Assembly: GCA_963817485.1 (NCBI GenBank)
Contig: CAWFOR010000005.1
Coordinates: 495,518-559,517 of the forward strand
DNA length: 64,000 nucleotides
From: Hyphomicrobium_A sp963817485
GTDB lineage: Bacteria > Pseudomonadota > Alphaproteobacteria > Rhizobiales > Hyphomicrobiaceae
Direction: 5' to 3'
Shown here: in pieces, positions 47,830 through 56,686 of the stretch
How the letters are laid out: each line of letters starts with the position of its first letter
Numbering within the stretch: position 1 is the first letter of the stretch
The notes under the pieces: generated by a model
Databases searched by the model: none
Told to the model about the DNA's origin: nothing
Seen by the model: the letters and a program-made list of their open reading frames with translations, nothing else
Program-made: the position numbers and the translations under genes

Positions 47830-48018
47830 ATGAGATGGAGATTCGGCAAATTGGATTCGTACGCTGACCGCGTGCGCCGCTCGTCGCGCGAGATCATTAT
47901 TGCATCGGCGCTCACACTGGCCGCCCTAGCTTTCCTGATTGCAGCGCTGTTGGGCGGTGCCGTCACCGGCAAGGGTGGGCTCGGCAACGTTGCCTCAGAA
48001 GAAGAACAGCAAAAGTAA
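47830..48018 (+). CDS. Small membrane protein, 62 residues
   Basis: Basic N-terminus (RWRFGKLDSYADRVRRSSRE), one membrane helix (IIIASALTLAALAFLIAALL) and an acidic tail (VASEEEQQK). Family not recognised. It is convergent with pabB, whose stop is 45 bases away. Confidence 0.55.
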   Translation: MRWRFGKLDSYADRVRRSSREIIIASALTLAALAFLIAALLGGAVTGKGGLGNVASEEEQQK

Positions 48019-48063
48019 TTCTCATTCTAGATTTGCATTTTTGAATTTGGCTCACGGCGAGCC

Positions 48064-49911
48064 TTAACGATCGATCCGCTCCGCGCGCACGAGACCGCGC
48101 ACCGAGTTCCCCAAATAGACAGCGTCGGCGGCCTCGAGATCGTTGAGCGTGAGCACCGCTTCTCGTGCACGCCCCGACGCCAACAGATCGGCACGTAAAG
48201 TCCCGGCGAGCAGCCCGGAGCTCAGCTCCGGCGTGAGCAAGTGGCCGTCCTTTTCGAGGAAAATCGTCGTGCGGCTGCCTTCGGCGAGCTCGCCGCGCTC
48301 ATTGAGGTAAATGACCTCATCGGCGCCAGCGCTCTCCGAATAGTGCTGCCACTCCCGATCGTACATCTCGCGCCGCGTCGTCTTGTGGAAAAGGAAGATG
48401 TCGGCGCTGTTGAGCCGCGTGGGCGACAGGACGAAGCGCATAACGGCATCCGCCTTCGCGGGCGGAAGGGGCGTGGTCGTTATCGAGACGGCACCGCCCT
48501 CCGACAGCAACAGGCGAACGCGCAGGCGGTCCGCCTTTCCCTTCACCGTTTCCGCAAGCGCGCGCCGCGCCGCTGCCTCATCGAAGGCGAAGGCGAAATA
48601 GTGCGCTGACGTGCGCAGCCGATCCATGTGCCGCTCGAGCAGCACGAGCTCGCCCCCCGGCTCATAGAGCATGGTCTCGATCAGATCGAACCGCTTCACC
48701 GGATCGGTGAGGAACTTCATCTTCAGGAGGCACTCGGCGTATTCCTTTTCGCCTTGCGAATCCCAGACGATGCCGGAGCCGATGCCCATCTCGCCGGTGG
48801 AGTCGCGAAACACGACTGCCGTGCGGATCGCCACATTGAACAGCGCGCGGCCCTGCGGCGAGACGTGCCCGATGGCGCCGCAGTAGACGCCGCGCGGCTC
48901 CGTCTCGAGACCCGCGATCAGCTCCATCGCGCGGATCTTGGGGGCGCCGATGACCGAGCCCGGCGGAAAGATGCCGCGCAGCAGCTCGGCCATGCCGATG
49001 TCCGCTTTGAGCGTCGCGCGAATGCCGGACGTCATCTGGTGCAGGGTTTGGAACGTCTCCACGGTGAAAAGGTCGGTGACGCTGACGCTGCCGATCTCGG
49101 CGATGCGGCCGATGTCGTTGCGCATCAGGTCGACGATCATCAGATTTTCCGCGCGCTGCTTCACGTCGGTCGCGAGCTGCCGCCGCGCCTCCGCGTCGGC
49201 TTCGATCGTACCGGCGCGCGGCGCGGTGCCTTTCATGGGCCGCGTCGAGACGATGCGGCCCTCCTGCTCGATGAATAGCTCCGGCGACGCCGACAGCACC
49301 GTCACCTTGCCCGTGTCGACGATGCCGCCGTAGGCAACCCGCTGCTTCTGGCGCAGGTCGAGGAAGAACGTCAGCGGCGAGCCCGACAGATTGAAGCGCG
49401 CCTTGAAGGTCAGGTTGAGCTGGTAGATGTCGCCCGCGCGGATCTTCTCCTGCACCTGCACGAAGCGCTCGAGGTAGGCCGCCTCGTCCCACGCCAGCGT
49501 CACGTCGGCGAAGTGGTAGGAGCCGCTGCGCGTGTGGGTGGCGAGCCAGTGCTCGACCTCCTTGCTCGTCATCTCGACGGGCGACTTGTAGAGGCCGAGC
49601 CAGAGGAGCGGCACGTTGCGCCGCTTCGGCATCAGGCCGGCAAGCTTGGGCTCCAGCACATAGCCGAGCTCGTAGGCGAAGAAGCCCGCCGCATGCAGGC
49701 CGCTCTTCACCGCGGCTTCGATGCGTGCGAGTGCGGCCGAAACCTCTTCCGGCGTCTCGGCGGATACGATCTCGACGGGATCGGCGAACAGGAGCGAGGG
49801 CGCACCGCTGCCTGAATTGTTGTCGAGCAGCACGAACGTCTCGGAAAGCGCGCCGGGCTCCTCCGGCGGACGCTCGGAGGCTTTGCGGGTGCGGTCGTCG
49901 CCTGCCGTCAT
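48064..49911 (-). CDS. pabB: Fused aminodeoxychorismate synthase I and lyase (PabB-PabC)
   Basis: 615 residues. N-terminal chorismate-binding domain (to about residue 400): IRAGDIYQLNLTFKARFNLS, SASPELFIEQEGRIVSTRPM, KGTAPR, NLMIVDLMRNDIGRIAEIGS, FPPGSVIGAPKIRAMELI and GIGSGIVWDSQGEKEYAE. C-terminal PLP lyase domain: RFDLIETMLYEPGGELVLLE, PLP Lys in FLFHKTTRREMYD, and YLNERGELAEGSRTTIFLE. Together they make p-aminobenzoate for folate. The start overlaps the GT39 stop (ATGA). Confidence 0.94.
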   Translation of the reverse strand: MTAGDDRTRKASERPPEEPGALSETFVLLDNNSGSGAPSLLFADPVEIVSAETPEEVSAALARIEAAVKSGLHAAGFFAYELGYVLEPKLAGLMPKRRNVPLLWLGLYKSPVEMTSKEVEHWLATHTRSGSYHFADVTLAWDEAAYLERFVQVQEKIRAGDIYQLNLTFKARFNLSGSPLTFFLDLRQKQRVAYGGIVDTGKVTVLSASPELFIEQEGRIVSTRPMKGTAPRAGTIEADAEARRQLATDVKQRAENLMIVDLMRNDIGRIAEIGSVSVTDLFTVETFQTLHQMTSGIRATLKADIGMAELLRGIFPPGSVIGAPKIRAMELIAGLETEPRGVYCGAIGHVSPQGRALFNVAIRTAVVFRDSTGEMGIGSGIVWDSQGEKEYAECLLKMKFLTDPVKRFDLIETMLYEPGGELVLLERHMDRLRTSAHYFAFAFDEAAARRALAETVKGKADRLRVRLLLSEGGAVSITTTPLPPAKADAVMRFVLSPTRLNSADIFLFHKTTRREMYDREWQHYSESAGADEVIYLNERGELAEGSRTTIFLEKDGHLLTPELSSGLLAGTLRADLLASGRAREAVLTLNDLEAADAVYLGNSVRGLVRAERIDR

Positions 49912-51398
49912 TGCGCCTTGTATCCCGAGAGCACGTAGAACGTCACGCGACGACGCGCGTTGTCCCCGGCGGGCAAGTCGAGATCGGCAAGCTGGTCCGC
50001 GCTCGCGAATGCGCCCGCGGCCGGGCCGGCGTCGGTCCCTTCGCGGACGAGAAGAACGGGACCGGTGGTCGCCGCCGTGAACGGCCGCGTCAGCTCGAAA
50101 TGGTCGTGGGGCGCGCCCTTGCGCCAGGCGAGGACGGGCGTCGCTTCGCCGCGCATGTAATAGAGCAGCTCCGCCGTCATCGCTCGGTCGTCCGACAACA
50201 CGGCGGCGAACGGGTGCCCTGCCGCGCGCGCTTTTGCGAGCTCGGCCTCGGTCGCCTGCGCCACGTCGTGCCATCCGAGCGTGCGCGCGAAGGGATCGGA
50301 GCCCACGGGGTTCGGCAATCTGCCCGCCGTCGTCGTCCCCAGCGCGAGCAGCAGGAGCAGGGCGATGTTGACGGCGAACGAGGCCTTGAGCCAGCTCCAG
50401 GCGCCGTCGCGGACCATGGTCGCGATCACGAGCACGGCGCCGGCGACGTAGGCCGGGGCGGCCCAGTTGGCGTGCGCGCGCGAGATGAAGGCCTCGAGCG
50501 TGATCACGATGAGGATCGGAGCCGAGAACGCCAGCAGATAGCGGTCGGGCTCTGGAAGGCGCTGCTTTGAGGCGCGCCAGGCGATGACGAGGTAGGCGCC
50601 GAACAGGATCGGCCCGAACACGCCGAACTGCGAGCCGACGAACTCGATCACCTTCAGTGGATTGAAGAGCGTGCCGCCGAAGTTGGCGTTCTCCGCCGTG
50701 TGCGTGAAGGTGGCAAAGCTGTTGGCGTAGTTCCAGGCGAGATTGGGCACGATCAGCAAAAGGCCGAGCGCCAGCGCCAGCCACAAGCGGTAGTCGCGCA
50801 GCACGCCGCGGCGCTCGGGCGTGAGCAGCAGGTATACGGCCGCGCACATGATGAACCACGCCATGGCGTACTTGGCATTGAGCCCGATGCCGAAGGCGAG
50901 GCCGAGGACGAGCACCGGCCACAGCCTGTCCGTCTGAAACAGCGCGGCGAAGCCGACGAGCGCGATCGCCCAGCAGGTGAGCAGCGGGACGTCGGTGGAG
51001 ATCAGCCCCGCCGACAGCGAGACGCCGGGCAGCGTCGCGAACGCGAGGGCTGAGAGCGCTCCTACACGGGCGTCATAGAGCCGGCGCCCGAGGAAGAACA
51101 CGGCAACAGCGGTCAGGGTGTGCAGGAACGGCGAAGGCAGGCGCACGCATGCTTCGCCCGGCCCGCAGGCTTCCGTCGCGACGCGGATGAGCCAGGCAAC
51201 GAGCGGGGGCTTGGAGAAATAGCCGAACGCCGGCTGCTCGCTCCACGCCCAGTACTGGGCCTCGTCGAAAAAGAGATCGGTGGCGTTCCAGTAGAGTGCG
51301 GAGAGCCGGACACACAGCAACGCCGCAAGCCCGGCGATCAAAATCGCGGTCCACGGCAATTCGCGGCTCGTCGTGTTGAGGCCGGGGGCTGGTGACAT
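49908..51398 (-). CDS. GT39-type membrane glycosyltransferase (ArnT/PMT-like)
   Basis: About 496 residues. N-terminal helices with the catalytic loop SALYWNATDLFFDEAQYWAW (Asp-Glu) and AFGYFSKPPLVAWLIRVATE, the pattern of ArnT-like lipid-linked sugar transferases. About ten more membrane helices and a soluble C-terminal domain follow. It is divergent from a GT2 gene and a LAB_N gene with which it could share a polyprenyl-phosphate-sugar pathway. ATG 51398 is chosen over 51425. Confidence 0.88.
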   Translation of the reverse strand: MSPAPGLNTTSRELPWTAILIAGLAALLCVRLSALYWNATDLFFDEAQYWAWSEQPAFGYFSKPPLVAWLIRVATEACGPGEACVRLPSPFLHTLTAVAVFFLGRRLYDARVGALSALAFATLPGVSLSAGLISTDVPLLTCWAIALVGFAALFQTDRLWPVLVLGLAFGIGLNAKYAMAWFIMCAAVYLLLTPERRGVLRDYRLWLALALGLLLIVPNLAWNYANSFATFTHTAENANFGGTLFNPLKVIEFVGSQFGVFGPILFGAYLVIAWRASKQRLPEPDRYLLAFSAPILIVITLEAFISRAHANWAAPAYVAGAVLVIATMVRDGAWSWLKASFAVNIALLLLLALGTTTAGRLPNPVGSDPFARTLGWHDVAQATEAELAKARAAGHPFAAVLSDDRAMTAELLYYMRGEATPVLAWRKGAPHDHFELTRPFTAATTGPVLLVREGTDAGPAAGAFASADQLADLDLPAGDNARRRVTFYVLSGYKAQ

Positions 51399-51575
51399 TG
51401 GGCTCGCGCTTCGCTTCGGCAACACTAGCGGATTTCAGGGCCTTATGCGTGCGGCGCGGCCTCGATGCCGGCTCATTTACTAGGTTGGAAGACCGTCGTG
51501 AAGACTGATAGTCTATGAGCCGCGGAACCGTTAAGGAGGTGGGGTCGCGGCTTGCCTGTGGGATAGGGGCACTTG

Positions 51576-52388
51576 ATGCGCGTCACCGTCGTCATTCCGG
51601 CGCTGAACGAGGCGGGCAACATCGGCAGGCTCGTCGAGGAGACCTACGCGAGCGTGCCTCCTTCGCGGCTCGCCGAGGTGATCGTCGTCGACGACGCCAG
51701 CACCGATGCCACCGGCGCCGAGATCAAGGCCCTCATCGAAAGCGGCAGCTACTCCGGCTTGCGCTACCTGCGGCATGATCGCCGCAGCGGCCAGAGCGCG
51801 GCCATGCGCTCCGGCATCCTGGCGGCCACCAGCCCCATCATCGCCACCATGGATGGCGACGGCCAGAACGATCCGTATGACATCCAGCGCCTGCTCGATG
51901 TGCTCGCCGCCCCCGGCACCGCCGGTCCCGCCCTCGTCGGCGGTGTGCGTACCGAGCGCAAGGCCACGGGCTCCAAACGCTGGGCCTCGCGCGCCGCCAA
52001 CTGGATTCGCGACAAGGTGCTGCAGGACGAGTGCCCCGACACCGGCTGCGGCATCAAGGTCTACTGGCGCGAGGTGTTCCTGCGGCTGCCGTTCTTCACC
52101 AGCATGCACCGCTACCTGCCGGCCCTGTTCCAGACTTACGGCCACGAGGTGGCCTATGTCCCCGTCAACGACCGGCCGCGGCAGGCCGGCGTCTCCAAGT
52201 ACAACAACCTCAATCGTGCCCTCGTCGGGATCTATGACCTCGTCGGCGTCACCTGGCTGCGCAAGCGCACGAAGGTTCCGGCCATCGTGGAGCGCCATCC
52301 GGAGACCGCGCAGGTGCGCGATCTCGGCGCGCGGTTGAAGCCGGTGAACGATGAGGGGGCGCGCTTGAGCGCCGGCGACAAGAGCTGA
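51576..52388 (+). CDS. GT2 glycosyltransferase, dolichyl-phosphate mannose synthase type
   Basis: About 270 residues. GT-A fold: VTVVIPALNEAGNIGRLVEE, VIVVDDASTDATGAE, DxD-type IIATMDGDGQNDPYDI and CPDTGCGIKVYWREVF, then RPRQAGVSKYNNLNRALVGI. No C-terminal membrane helices. It probably makes a lipid-phosphate sugar donor for a GT39 enzyme such as its divergent neighbour. ATG 51576 is chosen over a TTG at 51573. Confidence 0.92.
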   Translation: MRVTVVIPALNEAGNIGRLVEETYASVPPSRLAEVIVVDDASTDATGAEIKALIESGSYSGLRYLRHDRRSGQSAAMRSGILAATSPIIATMDGDGQNDPYDIQRLLDVLAAPGTAGPALVGGVRTERKATGSKRWASRAANWIRDKVLQDECPDTGCGIKVYWREVFLRLPFFTSMHRYLPALFQTYGHEVAYVPVNDRPRQAGVSKYNNLNRALVGIYDLVGVTWLRKRTKVPAIVERHPETAQVRDLGARLKPVNDEGARLSAGDKS

Positions 52389-52445
52389 TACGCGGGGCTT
52401 TGCCCGCACGCTTTGCAGACCAAATCGCAGGGGACGACTACCGCA

Positions 52446-52829
52446 ATGACCTTCTTCGGCCATGCCGCCGCGCAGCTCAGTCAATGGTGGGCCACCACCA
52501 CCGCCACGGAGATGATCTGGCTCGGGGTCGGCTTCCTGGCGCAGCTCATGTTCTCCATGCGCTTCATCGTGCAGTGGATCGCGAGCGAGCGGGCGCGCCG
52601 CTCGATCGTGCCGGAGACGTTCTGGTATTTCAGCATGGTGGGTGGGGCGATGCTGTTCGCCTACGCGATCTACCGGCTCGATCCGGTGTTCATGTTGGGC
52701 CAGGGCATGGGATTGCTGATCTACGCCCGCAACATCTACTTCATCCGCGCCCACAACCGGGCCGCGGCCCTGGCGGCGGAGGGGGGCAGCGGCCTGCGCC
52801 CGGAACAGCCGGCCGGCCGCGCCGGCTGA
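52446..52829 (+). CDS. Lipid A biosynthesis N-terminal domain (LAB_N) protein
   Basis: 127 residues with three membrane helices: EMIWLGVGFLAQLMFSMRFI, FWYFSMVGGAMLFAYAIYRL and DPVFMLGQGMGLLIYARNIY. The motif QWIASERARRSIVPETFWYFS is typical of the domain. These proteins are usually next to GT2/GT39 genes and are thought to take part in lipid A or polyprenyl-sugar membrane steps. Confidence 0.9.
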   Translation: MTFFGHAAAQLSQWWATTTATEMIWLGVGFLAQLMFSMRFIVQWIASERARRSIVPETFWYFSMVGGAMLFAYAIYRLDPVFMLGQGMGLLIYARNIYFIRAHNRAAALAAEGGSGLRPEQPAGRAG

Positions 52830-52921
52830 ACGGTTGGATGGGGCACACGTATTGACGGAGCCGCGATCCGTCGCCATCCCCTGCCTGTCACCACCTTTTG
52901 AGACCAGGCCGGGCGCCAAGG

Positions 52922-52950
52922 CTTCACAGGCCCTGGAATTGTGCTATAAG
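52922..52950 (+). promoter_or_regulatory. Candidate promoter upstream of tRNA-fMet
   Basis: CTTCAC (52922-52927), 17 bases, TATAAG (52945-52950). The -35 is close to the alphaproteobacterial CTTGAC. A hairpin with a T-run follows 14 bases later, so the transcript could end early. Confidence 0.5.
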
Positions 52951-52963
52951 CCGCGCCATCGAC

Positions 52964-52990
52964 AAGCCGCTCGGTGACGGGCGGCTTTTA
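52964..52990 (+). terminator. Hairpin with T-run before tRNA-fMet
   Basis: AAGCCGC (52964-52970) pairs with GCGGCTT (52981-52987), followed by TTATT. Either the end of the LAB_N transcript or an attenuator of a short leader. Confidence 0.6.
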
Positions 52991-53081
52991 TTGTCGGCCT
53001 CGCGGGCGCGCCCGCGGCCGATACTTTTCCCCGGACGCGGCTGCAGGTCTTTTTCGTCAGACCGTTCGGATTCTTCGGTGA

Positions 53082-53159
<78 letters not shown>

Positions 53160-53315
53160 GCCAACCCACCGAACATTCTGTTCGGTCTGTTGAACGCCTT
53201 CGGGCATTCCATCGCCTACGAGCAGTGTGGCCTGCTGGCCGTGCACCGTGACCGCAACGGGGCAGCGCGTCAGGTGCGTTTGAATCGGAAATTAGTTCAA
53301 TGATCTTGATTGACG

Positions 53316-53344
53316 AAAAAAGAGCCCGGCTTGTAACCGGGCTC
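53316..53344 (-). terminator. Intrinsic terminator of small paralogue A1
   Basis: On the minus strand GAGCCCGG / CCGGGCTC with a seven-base loop and six T's. It lies 31 bases after the stop of the gene at 53376. Confidence 0.85.
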
Positions 53345-53375
53345 AGTTGCAGGCTGGGAAATTTGAATGGTCGGG

Positions 53376-53585
53376 TCACACCTCAAGAACAGCATCCCTC
53401 AGCCGGTCAGGATCGCGTTCGCCAGTAGCGGCCGCCTTCATGATCCTCACCTCCAGGCGTTGGCGTATCTCGTCGGCGTCCCGGGAGGAAACGTTCAGGG
53501 CCAGGAGATGCGCCCAAGCGCGCTCGAATACTTGGCAGAGTGCTTTCTGAGTTTCGAGGTCGTAAGACGCGTCTGCAAATAGCAT
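53376..53585 (-). CDS. Small unknown protein, paralogue A1
   Basis: 69 residues, no membrane segment. MLFADASYDLETQKALCQVF, then ERAWAHLL, then IRQRLEVRIMKAAATGERDP and DRLRDAVLEV. It shares the SYxxE start and the GERDPxRL ending with products of 53909, 55702 and 59496. GGAGG five bases before ATG 53585 fixes the start; its own terminator follows. No function can be assigned. Confidence 0.72.
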   Translation of the reverse strand: MLFADASYDLETQKALCQVFERAWAHLLALNVSSRDADEIRQRLEVRIMKAAATGERDPDRLRDAVLEV

Positions 53586-53908
53586 GGGCGCCTCCATTGC
53601 AAGCAGGAGCCGCGGATCGGCGTCTGCGGTTCCTCTAGGTATTTGACGGTACTTCTGCTGACCCTCTGGCGAGCTGCTTCAGGTTAGTCCTCTGCGCAAA
53701 ATGGAAAATTGGCGACACCAATTGATGAAGCCCCAAGTCTAATTGGCACAGCACACTCGATGCGCGATGCGTCGGCTGAAATGAATTGTCCCTAATCCAG
53801 AGCAGTGCGAAGCCGACCCTAGAACGGCAATACTGAGCTATCCTCAGCACGCGTTGCGTAGTGTTGGGGCTGAGAGCGCGTGCTCCCCCTGGCCAGCGAG
53901 TTCAGCAC
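53586..53908. other. Intergenic between paralogues A1 and A2
   Basis: 323 bases. The right part (53824-53908) resembles DNA upstream of the A3 gene: ACTGAGC, then GCACGCGTTGCGTAG at 53847-53861, then GGCTGAGAG. This shared block is a candidate promoter/control region. Nothing else recognised. Confidence 0.5.
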
Positions 53909-54152
53909 ATGAACTCTTCCCAGCAATCTTCTCGATGAACGCCAAAATACCGAATTGCTCTCGCTCATGGGCAAGGCGCTCCGCGCCGCATTGGGTGATC
54001 AGCAATATTCTTGGGATGACATCGCCTTCCGATCCCTGCGCAAAGCGATGGCTTTGCAAATTATCACGGCTGTGGTTGCAGGCGAACGCGATCCCGAGCG
54101 ACTGAAACACGCAGCCTTAAGCACGGCGGCCGCCCGCAGCCTCGAAACTTAG
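53909..54152 (+). CDS. Small unknown protein, paralogue A2; one frame break
   Basis: 80 residues after correction. ATG 53909 reads MNSSQQSS, and a +1 shift near 53931 continues DERQNTELLSLMGKALRAAL, then IAFRSLRKAMALQIITAVV, AGERDPERLKHAAL and AAARSLET. It aligns end to end with the A3 product (same Met-Asn start, same AMAxQI and GERxPxRLxxAAL). The open frame from 53955 alone would lack the N-terminus. Confidence 0.62.
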
Positions 54153-54233
54153 GCCGACGTTTGTTTGCTGCGAATGCCCATCTTCACGCGTGATGCGCGG
54201 TTCCGAGTTTGGATCGGCGGAAGGATGAGCACG

Positions 54234-54476
54234 CTAGCGCGGTGTCCCGTTCTCCCCATCGAGTAAACGTTGTATGATGGCTACAACTGCTCGATGCCGT
54301 TCGGGCGTTAGTGACTTGATGGCCGCCTCGTTGTGCGTGGTGACAACGTCCGTCAAAATGTCGTGCGCGCCCTTTTCGCTGATGATGGCGAGATCGGTGA
54401 GAGCAATCAACAGTGACTCGCAGATGCCGAGCGCAGCCAAGCCCTCCGCATCAGCGATGCGAGATTGTTCGGTCAT
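54234..54476 (-). CDS. Small unknown protein, 80 residues
   Basis: TEQSRIADAEGLAALGICES, LLIALTDLAIISEKGAHDIL and KSLTPERHRAVVAIIQRLLD: a soluble helical protein. AAAGGA lies before ATG 54476. Family not recognised. Divergent from the Crp/Fnr gene. Confidence 0.65.
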   Translation of the reverse strand: MTEQSRIADAEGLAALGICESLLIALTDLAIISEKGAHDILTDVVTTHNEAAIKSLTPERHRAVVAIIQRLLDGENGTPR

Positions 54477-54610
54477 TGGTTTTTCCTTTGGAGGCAACGC
54501 TACCATGCCGCGCAGTCGGCCGCACTGATCGAAATTGATTAATTGCGTGTTTGTTGGATAAATCTCACCGGTCTTCCGAGGTCGGCGTTTCTCGTCGGAA
54601 TGGGGGATGG

Positions 54611-55342
54611 ATGGTCATGGTCGATATGGGTGTCGAGAGCGCGCTGGCAAGGAAACTGAGCACGTTCGTGCCTATGTCTCGCGAGGAACTGCAGTACTTG
54701 GCGCAGATGCAGGCGGCGCGGTTGGCGGTGAAGCGTGGGCAGCAACTGGTCCGCGAGGGGCAAACGGGCCACAAGGCCTTTGTCCTTCAGACCGGATGGG
54801 CGTCGAGCTACAAGGATCTACCCAATGGGACGCGGCAAATAATCTCGTTTGCCATCGCTGGCGACTGTGTCGGATTGCGAAGTGTCCTTTTGCGGACGGC
54901 GGATCATTCTTTCGCGGCTTTGACCGATTCAGTGGTTAGTCCCGTCGACGGCACGCACGTCATGAAGTGCATTGTCGATTTCCCTCGGTTGGGTGCGGCG
55001 TTGCTATGGGCGACCTCCCGCGACGAGGCCATGGTGGTCGAGCACCTCGTCAACCTTGGGAGGCGCAGTGCTCTCGAGCGCACCGCACATTTTTTCTTGG
55101 AGCTGGCCGAGCGGCTCAGCTTGATCGGGGAGGCAACGAAGGAAGAGTTCAAATGCCCGCTCAGCCAGTTCGTTCTAGCTGACGCGTTGGGGCTCACCGC
55201 CATTCATGTCAACCGCGTATTGCGCCAGCTCCGCGAGCAGAACTTGCTCACCCTGCGGGAGGGCACAGTTCATATCCACGATCTCCCGAGACTTAAGAAG
55301 CTCGCTGGCTTCCAAGGGGGCTACCTGGATGCGCAAGATTGA
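54611..55342 (+). CDS. Crp/Fnr family transcription regulator
   Basis: 243 residues. The cNMP-type beta barrel has VKRGQQLVREGQTGHKAFVL, QTGWASSYKDLPNGTRQI and FAIAGDCVGLRSVLLRTADH; the HTH is QFVLADALGLTAIHVNRVLR followed by QLREQNLLTLREG. There are no N-terminal cysteines for an Fe-S cluster and no recognisable cAMP-contact set, so the signal is unknown. It is the only transcription factor in the 53-60 kb cluster of small genes. The ATG at 54611 has GGGGGA just upstream. Confidence 0.9.
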   Translation: MVMVDMGVESALARKLSTFVPMSREELQYLAQMQAARLAVKRGQQLVREGQTGHKAFVLQTGWASSYKDLPNGTRQIISFAIAGDCVGLRSVLLRTADHSFAALTDSVVSPVDGTHVMKCIVDFPRLGAALLWATSRDEAMVVEHLVNLGRRSALERTAHFFLELAERLSLIGEATKEEFKCPLSQFVLADALGLTAIHVNRVLRQLREQNLLTLREGTVHIHDLPRLKKLAGFQGGYLDAQD

Positions 55343-55701
55343 AACGCACCGAACCCGCCTCGATAAAGAGCCAACTCAGCTAACCCAAGTTAGCCCGTAG
55401 CAAAATTCGCTGGAGTAACGTCTCCAGGCGGCAGCGGGGCCGTGAGGGCGGTAGAGATACGACGATGCCTCCCCAACTCTCCGGGAGACGATATGGTTTC
55501 CTCCGTTGTCTCTCGGAGAGACCGCCGCACGTGGTGACACCGGAATCCCGTGAACACTTCAAGAACCGCCGGCATCCTGATCTCGATCAGTGCCGAATTG
55601 GCCTTGCTGCAGCATACTGAGCCGACTTTCGGCACGCGTTGCGTAGGCGCCGAAGGCTGAGAGATGCGTGCGCTCCCGCCTGTAGGCATGGGGATCAGCA
55701 C
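55343..55701. other. Intergenic upstream of paralogue A3
   Basis: 359 bases. Contains ACTGAGC near 55615 and GCACGCGTTGCGTAG at 55632-55646, the same block as before A2, at a similar distance from the start codon (about 55 bases). Frames here look like noise. Confidence 0.5.
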
Positions 55702-55935
55702 ATGAATTTTCCCGACCAGTCGTACGGCCCCGAATTACTCCAGCTGATGTACGTCGCGCTCGATGCGGCGTGGAGTGAGCAGCAACGTTACTGCGAGGAT
55801 GACATAGCTGGCCGAGCGCTGCGCACGGCTATGGCTTTTCAAATCATGATGGCTGTTAGCGAGGGCGAACGTGTTCCGGCGCGGCTGACACGGGCGGCCC
55901 TGAACGCTGTAGCCGTCCGTGCCCTCGACTGCTGA
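55702..55935 (+). CDS. Small unknown protein, paralogue A3
   Basis: 77 residues: MNFPDQSYGPELLQLMYVAL, DAAWSEQQRYCEDDIAGRAL, RTAMAFQIMMAVSEGERVP and ARLTRAALNAVAVRALDC. Predicted helical and soluble. Same family as A1, A2 and A4; closest to A2, with related upstream DNA. Function unknown. Confidence 0.72.
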   Translation: MNFPDQSYGPELLQLMYVALDAAWSEQQRYCEDDIAGRALRTAMAFQIMMAVSEGERVPARLTRAALNAVAVRALDC

Positions 55936-56245
55936 GCCAGGACTCTGACGAATTTAAAGCGGGGTGAAGCGGTCGGGGCAGCGATGCTCCGGCCGCCTCC
56001 GCGCTTGAGCGCCCGCGCCCCGGCCGTCAGCGACGCCGCTAGGCCCGTAGGGCGCTGCGCGCGACGGTTTCTCGCATGCGGCATCGTAGTGGTGCCCGAT
56101 GCCGGTGGAAGGTCAGATTTAGTAAACTTTAATACGTAGCTGATGTGGTTGGCGAACACTCAAGACAGATCGCACTGCCCGGCGACGGGGCCGTCCCTCG
56201 ATCGGCAACGGTTGTCGAAGCGGACGCCGCTACAAGGAAACCACT
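55936..56245. other. Intergenic, A3 / small membrane protein
   Basis: 310 bases. I see no promoter match, hairpin or coding content. AAGGAAA just before 56246 belongs to the next gene. Confidence 0.45.
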
Positions 56246-56428
56246 ATGATCGCTGTTGTCTTTTTCACGTGGCTGTTTACCGCCACCTTGTTCGTGGGCC
56301 TGACTACCCTCCGCTGGTGGTACCTTGATAAATCGCCTCAAATCCGCAAGGCCAACCTCGGCTCCTACGAACCTGAGCCCGAGCGGACCGCGGAGGATTT
56401 CCCCTTACAGGGCATCGATCTGGACTAA
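56246..56428 (+). CDS. Small membrane protein, 60 residues
   Basis: IAVVFFTWLFTATLFVGLTT is an N-terminal membrane helix, followed by a charged tail (YEPEPERTAEDFPLQGIDLD). AAGGAAA six bases before the ATG. Family not recognised. Confidence 0.65.
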   Translation: MIAVVFFTWLFTATLFVGLTTLRWWYLDKSPQIRKANLGSYEPEPERTAEDFPLQGIDLD

Positions 56429-56686
56429 CACCTGTGGCCGCTGCTGACGGCGAGCGCGATCCAAACCGACTGCGGGCTAGCGCGTTGAACGATCTTGCCG
56501 CGTGAGCGGCCTGCTTGTTTGCCGAGGTCGGTGGAACAGCCGCACGGATCAATTCCGTCTCCCGGATCAGCCTCCGGTACCGCTTAATCACGCGCTCGAT
56601 CACCTTTCTCATGACGCATCGAATTTAGCGAGACTGTCAGGCCTGGGTGCCGCGCATCCGGCACGCAATAAACGTCCGCACAGAGA

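Noticed and set aside
56304..56612. Minus-strand frame starting RKVIERVIKRYRRLIRETEL
   Set aside because: The start looks protein-like, but the rest is Ser/Arg/Pro-rich and runs through the better-supported gene at 56246-56428.
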